DNA from: RGIG1918 sp045536045
GTDB lineage: Bacteria > Cyanobacteriota > Vampirovibrionia > Gastranaerophilales > Gastranaerophilaceae
Assembly (NCBI GenBank): GCA_045536045.1
Contig: JAZSMU010000072.1
Span: 1 to 5,929, forward strand
DNA: 5,929 nucleotides
Reading direction: 5' to 3'
In this document: positions 1 through 5,420 of the stretch, one piece after another
Position numbering within the stretch: position 1 is the stretch's first letter
Layout of the letters: each line of letters starts with the position of its first letter
Notes under the pieces: model-generated
Database searches by the model: none
What the model saw: only the letters and a program-made list of their open reading frames with translations
Told to the model about the DNA's origin: nothing
Made by a program: the position numbers and the translations under genes

Positions 1-1211
1 TAAAAGAAATATATGGTGATGATATTGCAATTGTTTTTATAGGGCCTTGCATAGGAAAGAAAAATGAAGCAGATAGACATCCAGAGCTTATCAGTGCTTC
101 TTTAACTTTTGATGAACTGAATTTCTGGATAAAAGATGAATTTATTAATATTGAAGAAGTTGTTGTAACAAAAGAAGATGCGTTTATTCCAGAGGCTTCT
201 TTTGAGGGTGCTCTTTATCCTGTTGAAGGTGGAATGAATGAAACAATTAAATTATCAGGAATTGATAAAGATACTGTTTTAATGAGTATTAGTGGGCTGA
301 AACCTTTTGATGATGCACTTAAAGGTTTTAAACGTAGAAAGGTTAATAAAAAAATATTTATTGAAGCACTCTCTTGCGATACAGGTTGCGTCAATGGACC
401 ATCTAAATCTTCTAAAAAAGCTGGTGTTTCAATTACTTCAGATATTTTATCTAAAATTCAATTTAGAGAAGAAATTCCAGCCGAACCAAGTGTAGTTGTT
501 GATGAAACCTATGAAGTAATTCCTAGAGAAGAACACGATTATTCTCCAGATGAAATTGCTGAAGCTATGAAAAAAATTGGTAAAACCAAAGATGAAGATG
601 AGCTAAACTGTGGTGGATGTGGATATGCAACTTGCAGAGACCTCGCTTGTGCTTTAATTTCTGGAGATGCCGAGCCTGCAATGTGTGTTTCTTATATGAG
701 AAAAATGGCAATTAAAAAATCTTCTGCAATGCTTAGAAGTATGCCAGCTGCAGCCGTTATGGTTGATAAGGATTTAAATATAATTGAATCTAATGATATG
801 TTCTTGCATATGTTTTGCCCAGAAATGTTTGAAGTTTTCTCTGAACGTGATGAGGGCGTTAAGGGTGCTGCAATAGATAGAATTGTTCCTTTTGGAAATA
901 TTTTCAAAAAAATGCTTAAAACTGGCACTGATATTCATAAAGAACACTATTCGTATAAAAATAAATTATATGACATTAATGCTTTTGTAATAGAAGAAAA
1001 TGAGGTTGTAGGTGCAGTTATTACTGACGTTACAGCAAATGAAACCGATAGAAAGAAAATTGCAATCAAAGCCCAAGAAGTTATTACAAAAAACATTGCA
1101 ACAGTTCAAGAAATTGCTTGTCTTTTAGGCGAACATATGGTTGAAACAGAAAAACTACTTAGCTCCATAGCCCAAGATTATTCTGATGACGGAGATTTTG
1201 GAGAAAAATAA
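1..1211 (+). CDS. hydS: Sensory-type (group C, HydS-like) [FeFe] hydrogenase with Fe-S and PAS domains, 5'-truncated
   Basis: The reading frame is open from the window edge (first full codon at 3), giving 402 residues; the N-terminus, including the first H-cluster motif, is missing. Numbering from codon 3, the second H-cluster loop is FIGPCIGKKNE (Cys16) and the third is EALSCDTGCVNGP (Cys125, Cys129). A four-cysteine [4Fe-4S] domain follows (Cys203, Cys206, Cys211, Cys228; CGGCGYATC core), then a PAS-like region at about 239-345. The end is a helical tail with a KNIATVQEIACLLGE segment that I recall as typical of these sensors. In the family, H-cluster/PAS proteins of this kind are thought to sense H2 or redox state rather than turn over H2 quickly. 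No kinase domain is fused, and the next gene is a PP2C phosphatase (1-bp overlap), which fits the phosphatase-linked subgroup (C3). The Met next to the H-cluster in catalytic enzymes is Gly14 in loop 2 and Leu123 in loop 3, in keeping with a sensor. The ATG at 234 is internal, not the start. Family confidence is high; the sensory role is inferred. Confidence 0.88.
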   Translation, partial: KEIYGDDIAIVFIGPCIGKKNEADRHPELISASLTFDELNFWIKDEFINIEEVVVTKEDAFIPEASFEGALYPVEGGMNETIKLSGIDKDTVLMSISGLKPFDDALKGFKRRKVNKKIFIEALSCDTGCVNGPSKSSKKAGVSITSDILSKIQFREEIPAEPSVVVDETYEVIPREEHDYSPDEIAEAMKKIGKTKDEDELNCGGCGYATCRDLACALISGDAEPAMCVSYMRKMAIKKSSAMLRSMPAAAVMVDKDLNIIESNDMFLHMFCPEMFEVFSERDEGVKGAAIDRIVPFGNIFKKMLKTGTDIHKEHYSYKNKLYDINAFVIEENEVVGAVITDVTANETDRKKIAIKAQEVITKNIATVQEIACLLGEHMVETEKLLSSIAQDYSDDGDFGEK

Positions 1212-2368
1212 TGTTTGTAGATGTCGATTATGCACAAGAGAAAAAATATAACCAAAACGCATATGGCGACTATTTTACATCTAAACGTTATCAAGACGCT
1301 GGACGCTTGGTTGCAGTTTTGTCTGATGGCTTAGGAAGTGGCGTTAAGGCTAATATTTTAGCTTCTATGACTGCAACTATGCTTTTGAAATTTATTGAAG
1401 CCGAAATTGACATTATGAAAGCTTGTGAAATTGTTCTAAACTCTCTTCCTGTTTGCCAAGTTCGCAAAATTAGCTATTCAACATTTTCTGCACTTGATTG
1501 TGATGATGATGGAAATGTCAAAATAGTTGAAGAAGGTAATCCTGATTTTGTTTGGATTCATAACGGGCAAGTTATGGAGCCTGAATGTCAAATTTTAACT
1601 TCTGATGCTTTTCCAAATAGGCACATGCACATTTATAATCTTAAACTTAAAGAAGGCGATAGACTTATTTTTTGCTCAGATGGCGTAACTCAAGCAGCAC
1701 TTGGTTCAAAAACTCTTAAATTAGGTTTAAGAAGAGAAGGTTTAATCAAGCTTCTTTTAGAAAAACTATCTGAAAATCCTGAAATTTCAAGTAGGGATTT
1801 GAGCAAATACATTGTTCGCCAAGCAATTTTAACTGAACCAGATAGAAAACCTAAAGATGATGTTTCTTGTGTTTGTGTTTATTACAGAAAACCAAGAAAT
1901 TCCTTAATTTTTACTGGTCCTCCATATTATCAAGACAAAGATAGTTATTATGCTGAGACCTTTAAAAATTTTGATGGCAAAAAAGCTATTTGTGGTGGCA
2001 CAACAGCGTCTTTAATTTCTCGTGAGTTAAATATTCCAATAACTGTTGATATGTCTTTAAATATAGGGAAACTTCCTGCAATTTCTTATATGGAAGGTGC
2101 TGACCTTGTAACAGAGGGAATATTGACTTTAACAAAAACTATGGATGACCTTGAAAAAGGCAAATTTGAAAATGATGCAGCAGGTAAATTGATTGAATTT
2201 ATGCTCAATTCAGACTGTATTCATTTTATGGTTGGTGCAAAAATTAACCAAGCCCATTATGACCCAAATATGCCAATTGAAATTGAGGTTAGAAAGAATA
2301 TAGTTAAAAAATTGGAAAAAATTTTAACATTGAAATATATGAAAAAAGTTGTAGTAAAATATATGTAG
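1211..2368 (+). CDS. SpoIIE/PP2C-family Ser/Thr protein phosphatase with extra C-terminal domain
   Basis: This 385-residue protein is probably a cytosolic metal-dependent phosphatase that removes phosphate from Ser/Thr of a partner protein. Residues about 1-228 form a SpoIIE-type PP2C domain: Asp20 in GDYF, DGLGSG at 39-44, FCSDGVTQA at 154-162 and KDDVS at 215-219 supply the expected metal-binding aspartates (Asp20, Asp39, Asp157, Asp217). Residues about 230-385 are a separate C-terminal domain with an ICGGTTA motif at 260-266; I do not recognise a named fold for it, though I recall similar tails on phosphatases next to sensory hydrogenases. There is no signal peptide or membrane segment. 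The ATG overlaps the upstream TAA by one base (TAATG) and has GGAG at 1200-1203, seven bases away, so the start is secure and translation is likely coupled. The likely role is output partner of the upstream hydrogenase sensor. Its substrate, perhaps a phosphorylated anti-sigma-antagonist or a kinase target, is not in the window. Confidence 0.87.
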   Translation: MFVDVDYAQEKKYNQNAYGDYFTSKRYQDAGRLVAVLSDGLGSGVKANILASMTATMLLKFIEAEIDIMKACEIVLNSLPVCQVRKISYSTFSALDCDDDGNVKIVEEGNPDFVWIHNGQVMEPECQILTSDAFPNRHMHIYNLKLKEGDRLIFCSDGVTQAALGSKTLKLGLRREGLIKLLLEKLSENPEISSRDLSKYIVRQAILTEPDRKPKDDVSCVCVYYRKPRNSLIFTGPPYYQDKDSYYAETFKNFDGKKAICGGTTASLISRELNIPITVDMSLNIGKLPAISYMEGADLVTEGILTLTKTMDDLEKGKFENDAAGKLIEFMLNSDCIHFMVGAKINQAHYDPNMPIEIEVRKNIVKKLEKILTLKYMKKVVVKYM

Positions 2369-2373
2369 GATAT

Positions 2374-2380
2374 GAGGTGA
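2374..2380 (+). promoter_or_regulatory. Ribosome binding site of the [2Fe-2S] protein gene
   Basis: GAGGTGA lies three bases before the ATG at 2384, inside the 15-bp gap after the phosphatase stop. It is a strong Shine-Dalgarno match with close spacing and supports the short 87-codon gene as real. Confidence 0.7.
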
Positions 2381-2383
2381 ATT

Positions 2384-2647
2384 ATGAAAAAAATTGAAGT
2401 TAAAGTATGTTTGGGAACAACTTGTTTTGTTATGGGTTCTTCAAACCTACAAACATTGACAGAGCTTATCCCTCAAAAATATGGCGATAAAGTTGAAGTT
2501 ACAGGCAGCTCTTGTTTAGGTGTTTGCTCAACAAATTGGGAATTTTCCAAAGCTCCTTATGTAAAAGTTGGCGAAGAACTTATCCAAGAAGCTACAATTG
2601 AAAAAGTTGTAGATGAAATTGAAAGACAATTAGCGAAAAATGAGTAA
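2384..2647 (+). CDS. Thioredoxin-like [2Fe-2S] ferredoxin (NuoE/HydC C-terminal-domain type)
   Basis: This 87-residue protein has the four-cysteine pattern of thioredoxin-fold [2Fe-2S] ferredoxins: CLGTTC (Cys9, Cys14) and, 30 residues on, SSCLGVC (Cys44, Cys48). A conserved-looking APYVKVG strand and a C-terminal helix (about 67-84) complete the small fold. It matches only the Fe-S half of NuoE/HydC subunits, which are normally about 150-170 residues with an N-terminal helical part. The family passes single electrons between flavoproteins and other Fe-S proteins. No NuoF/HydB-like flavoprotein is next to it. Its stop overlaps the start of the group B hydrogenase gene by 8 bp, suggesting matched expression and perhaps electron exchange with that enzyme or with the sensor. 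That partnership is inference; the cluster type follows from the cysteine spacing. No targeting signal is seen, so it is probably cytosolic. Confidence 0.86.
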   Translation: MKKIEVKVCLGTTCFVMGSSNLQTLTELIPQKYGDKVEVTGSSCLGVCSTNWEFSKAPYVKVGEELIQEATIEKVVDEIERQLAKNE

Positions 2648-4088
2648 TCCAAATCAATCAATACATTTAAAAAAAGAAATTCTTGCAAGAATAGTTAAAG
2701 CATTTTTTTCAAAAAACTTTGCAAAAGCTGCACGAATGATTCCTTATGATATGAGGCCAAAAGGTGCAGAAGTTCCTTTTAGATGTTGTATTTATAAAGA
2801 ACGTGCAATTTTGAAAGACAGAGTTATTGCAGGGCTTGGTTTTGCAATTGAAGATGATGACGAAACAGTTTCTTTAGTTGAATACTCTGAAAGAGCAATG
2901 GAAAGAGAAGAAATTGAAGAAAATCCACTAACAGTTCTTGGTGCTGCTTGCAAAGCTTGCGTTCCAAAAAGAATTCATGTTACAGATTTATGTCAAGGTT
3001 GTGTTGCAAGACCTTGTAAATCTGCTTGCAAGTTTGGTGCAATTGATGTTGTTAATGGCAAGTCTGTTATTGACTATGAAAAATGCAAAGCTTGCAAAAT
3101 GTGCGTTGCTGCTTGCCCATACAATGCAATTGTTAAAGTGGCTGTTCCTTGCGAGGATAATTGCCCTGTAAATGCTATTCAAAAAAATGAAGACGGAACG
3201 GCAAAAATAGACTTTTCTAAGTGTATTTCTTGTGGAAGATGCGTTTCTCATTGTCCATTTGGAGCAGTTCATGAAAAAAGCCAAATAATTGAAGTTTTGA
3301 AATTGTTGAAAGATAGAAAAGAAACAACAATTATGTTTGCTCCAGCAATTGCAGCACAATTTCCAGGAACAATTGGTCAACTTAAAACTGCACTTAAAAG
3401 AGTTGGCTTTACCCATGTAATGGAAGTTGCTCAGGGTGCTGATATTACCACAAAAAATGAAGCCTCTGAGCTTGAAGAAAAAATGCATGAAGGGCAAGAA
3501 TTTATGACAACTTCATGTTGTGCTGGCTATAATGAATGGACTAAAAAACATCTTCCAGAAATTACTCCATACAAATCTTCAACAAAAACACCAATGTTTT
3601 ATACTGCTGAAATTGCGAAAGAAAAACATCCTAAGGCAAAAGTGATTTTTGTTAGCCCTTGTGTTGCTAAAAAGCAAGAAGCAAAAGACAATCCAAATGT
3701 TGATTATGTGATAAACGCAGAAGAACTTGGTGCATTATTTGTTGGGCTTCATATTGAAATTTTAGAGTGCGAAGAGGCAAATTCTTCTTCTATTCCATCT
3801 AAACAAGGAAGAAAATTCCCTGTAATTGGTGGAGTTGCTGAGGCTGTTAGCTATTGTGCAAATTGTGAAGTTAAGCCAGTTGTTATTGATGGGCTTAATA
3901 AAGATACAATTCGCCAACTTAAAAAATATGCTCAAGATGGCAAGTGTCCAGAGGGTAATTTAGTTGAAGTTATGTGTTGTGAGGGTGGTTGCATTAGGGG
4001 CAACGCCACAATAACAAACGAAAAAACAGCTAAAAAACTTTTGAATGAAATTTTAGAAACAAGTGCAGATATTAATAAAGGAGAATAA
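2640..4088 (+). CDS. Monomeric [FeFe] hydrogenase, group B type (B1/B3-like)
   Basis: This complete 482-residue enzyme would catalyse reversible 2H+ + 2e- to H2, probably in the cytosol with a ferredoxin-like partner. The N-terminal part (RPKGAEVPFRCCIYKERA, then a helical region) is characteristic of the group B family. Cysteine-rich ferredoxin segments follow: Cys118/121/126/130, Cys149/152/155/159, Cys171/175 and Cys195/198/201/205, enough for about three [4Fe-4S] clusters. The H-cluster domain (about 228-470) has TTSCCAGY (290-297), FVSPCVAKKQE (337-347) and EVMCCEGGCIRGN (443-455). By analogy with clostridial CpI, Cys294, Cys341, Cys447 and Cys451 bind the cluster; Cys293, Glu274, Ser313 and Glu277 match the proton path, so it looks catalytically competent. 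Oddities are Ala295 where TSCCP has Pro, Ser339 where CpI has a cluster-side Met, and Cys446 before ligand Cys447. The start overlaps the preceding gene by 8 bp with no clear Shine-Dalgarno, implying translational coupling. HydE/F/G maturases, which it would need, are not in the window. Confidence 0.93.
   Translation: MSNPNQSIHLKKEILARIVKAFFSKNFAKAARMIPYDMRPKGAEVPFRCCIYKERAILKDRVIAGLGFAIEDDDETVSLVEYSERAMEREEIEENPLTVLGAACKACVPKRIHVTDLCQGCVARPCKSACKFGAIDVVNGKSVIDYEKCKACKMCVAACPYNAIVKVAVPCEDNCPVNAIQKNEDGTAKIDFSKCISCGRCVSHCPFGAVHEKSQIIEVLKLLKDRKETTIMFAPAIAAQFPGTIGQLKTALKRVGFTHVMEVAQGADITTKNEASELEEKMHEGQEFMTTSCCAGYNEWTKKHLPEITPYKSSTKTPMFYTAEIAKEKHPKAKVIFVSPCVAKKQEAKDNPNVDYVINAEELGALFVGLHIEILECEEANSSSIPSKQGRKFPVIGGVAEAVSYCANCEVKPVVIDGLNKDTIRQLKKYAQDGKCPEGNLVEVMCCEGGCIRGNATITNEKTAKKLLNEILETSADINKGE
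4077..4083 (+). promoter_or_regulatory. Ribosome binding site deciding the Fe-ADH start
   Basis: AAAGGAG ends six bases before the ATG at 4090. This favours 4090 over an in-frame ATG at 4063, which would lie inside the hydrogenase gene, lack such a site and add nine residues (MQILIKENN) of no family resemblance. Confidence 0.85.
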
Positions 4089-4089
4089 T

Positions 4090-5277
4090 ATGTGGGAAAA
4101 AAATATTGATATAACTCAAATTTCTGAAATCAGAACAAGAACAACTGTTTATTTTGGATGTGGTGCAATTGCAAAAATTGCAGATATTTCTAAAGATTTT
4201 AAATCAAAAGGAATTGATAAAGTTATAGTAATGTCTGGTAAAAATGCCTACAAAGTTACTGGTGCTTGGGAAATTGTTAAAACTGCTTTTGAACAATACG
4301 GAATTGAATATGTAAATTATGATGGTGTTACGCCAAATCCAACAACACATAGTGTTGATGAAGCGACAAAAATTGCAAAAGATTTTGGTGCAAAAGCTGT
4401 TATTGCAATTGGTGGAGGTTCTCCAATTGATGCTGGAAAATCAGTTGCAATTTTGGCTAAATATCCAGATAAAACTGCTTCAGACCTTTACGAATTTAAA
4501 TTTACACCAGATGTCGCACTTCCAATTGTTGTAATTAACTTAACACACGGAACAGGCTCAGAAACAAATAGATTTGCTGTTGTAACAATTCCTGAAAAAG
4601 AATATAAACCAGCAATTGCATATGATTGCATTTATCCTGTTTATGCTATTGATGACCCTGTTTTGATGGCAAAATTATCTCAAAATCAAACAAAATATGT
4701 TTCAATTGACGCTGTAAATCATGTTGTTGAAGCTGCAACTTCTAAAGTTGCTTCTCCTTATGCTATTACTCTTGCAAGAGAAGTTATTGAGCTTGTTGCG
4801 AAATATTTACCAAAAGCGCTTGAAAATCCAAATAGCCTAGAAGCACGCTATTATTTAGCTTATGCTGCTTTAATGGGTGGTGTTTGTTTTGATAACGGAC
4901 TATTACACTACACTCATGCACTTGAACATCCTTTGAGTGCAATTAAACCCGAATTATCTCATGGGCTTGGACTTGCAATGCTTTTGCCAGCTGTTGTTGA
5001 AGCTATTTATAAAGAAAAGAAAAATGTTTTAAATTATATTCTTGAGCCTATTGCAAAAGATATTAAAGATGCTAAAGACGCAAACTCAAAAGTTTATGAG
5101 TGGTTAAAATCAGTTGGTGTTTTAAGCAAGCTAAAAGACGAAGGCTTTAGCTCTGATGATGTTGATAAACTTGTTGATTTAGCGCAAACAACGCCATCTT
5201 TAGACTTGTTGCTTTCTTTAGCACCAAACGAAGCAACTCCAGAAATAATTAAGGAAATTTACAAAAATTCATTATAA
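4090..5277 (+). CDS. Iron-containing alcohol dehydrogenase (Fe-ADH family)
   Basis: This 395-residue protein is of normal length for NAD(P)-dependent group III alcohol dehydrogenases, which interconvert aldehydes or ketones and alcohols in the cytosol. Landmarks in order are FGCGAI near the N-terminus (22-27), the dinucleotide-binding GGGSPIDAGKS (108-118), THGTGSETNRFAV (152-164), DAVNHVVEA (207-215) and HALEHPLSAIKPELSHG (276-292). By analogy with E. coli FucO the iron ligands are Asp207, His211, His276 and His291, with His280 near the active site. The spacing from His276 to His291 is 15 residues against 14 in FucO, one residue longer. It begins 1 bp after the hydrogenase stop and is the last gene before a putative terminator, so it should be expressed with the hydrogenases. 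It likely offers an alternative electron sink to H2, such as ethanol or another alcohol. Substrate and cofactor choice (NADH or NADPH) cannot be read from the sequence. Confidence 0.93.
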   Translation: MWEKNIDITQISEIRTRTTVYFGCGAIAKIADISKDFKSKGIDKVIVMSGKNAYKVTGAWEIVKTAFEQYGIEYVNYDGVTPNPTTHSVDEATKIAKDFGAKAVIAIGGGSPIDAGKSVAILAKYPDKTASDLYEFKFTPDVALPIVVINLTHGTGSETNRFAVVTIPEKEYKPAIAYDCIYPVYAIDDPVLMAKLSQNQTKYVSIDAVNHVVEAATSKVASPYAITLAREVIELVAKYLPKALENPNSLEARYYLAYAALMGGVCFDNGLLHYTHALEHPLSAIKPELSHGLGLAMLLPAVVEAIYKEKKNVLNYILEPIAKDIKDAKDANSKVYEWLKSVGVLSKLKDEGFSSDDVDKLVDLAQTTPSLDLLLSLAPNEATPEIIKEIYKNSL

Positions 5278-5300
5278 TTTAATTTTTTGTTACGAATTAT

Positions 5301-5352
5301 TAAAATTGGGCAAGAAAATATAAAGTTCTTATGTTTTCTTGCCGTAATTTTA
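5301..5352 (+). terminator. Putative intrinsic, possibly bidirectional, terminator after the operon
   Basis: GGCAAGAAAA (5309-5318) and TTTTCTTGCC (5334-5343) form a perfect 10-bp stem. Flanking TAAAATT (5301-5307) and AATTTTA (5346-5352) are also complementary, separated from the inner stem by a small 1-against-2 internal bulge. The loop can pair further (ATAA 5320-5323 with TTAT 5329-5332). The 3' T-run is short and broken, so termination may be imperfect. The flanking A-rich and T-rich arms would suit either direction. It lies 24 bases after the alcohol dehydrogenase stop. Confidence 0.68.
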
Positions 5353-5358
5353 TCTAAC

Positions 5359-5387
5359 TTGCGAGAGCAGGAAAAAAGTATTATAAT
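5359..5387 (+). promoter_or_regulatory. Sigma-70-type promoter for the prepilin-like gene
   Basis: TTGCGA (5359-5364) and a consensus TATAAT (5382-5387) are separated by exactly 17 bases. The expected transcription start is near 5394, giving a leader of about 27 nt before the ATG at 5421. It lies just downstream of the operon terminator and points into the next gene, which supports a separate transcription unit. AT-rich sequence makes chance -10 matches common, but the combined match and position are good. Confidence 0.65.
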
Positions 5388-5420
5388 TCTGGTATATATA
5401 TATTTAGATGGTGCTGGCTT

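Noticed and set aside
692..928. Antisense 78-codon frame within the sensor gene
   Set aside because: It overlaps the PAS-domain coding region, lacks a ribosome binding site and has no recognisable product.
234..1211. ATG at 234 as the start of the first gene
   Set aside because: The frame is open to the window edge, and the 77 codons before this ATG encode the conserved FIGPC H-cluster loop, so the ATG is internal.
2330..2360. Possible internal promoter (TTGAAA, 19 nt, TAAAAT) before the [2Fe-2S] gene
   Set aside because: The spacing is long, the match is weak, and it lies in AT-rich coding sequence where such matches are frequent.
2988..3497. Antisense open frame of 169 codons inside the group B hydrogenase gene
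   Set aside because: The plus strand here encodes conserved ferredoxin and H-cluster segments. The antisense product is low-complexity (Phe/Asn/Cys-rich), as expected from reading conserved cysteine codons backwards, and has no recognisable motif.
4063..4089. Upstream in-frame ATG at 4063 for the alcohol dehydrogenase
   Set aside because: It lies inside the hydrogenase coding region without a ribosome binding site, while the ATG at 4090 has AAAGGAG at ideal distance.
5284..5300. Partial resemblance of TTGTTACGAATTATTAA to a Rex redox-repressor site
   Set aside because: Only one half is close to the TTGTTAA consensus, and the site lies downstream of the fermentation genes rather than before them.
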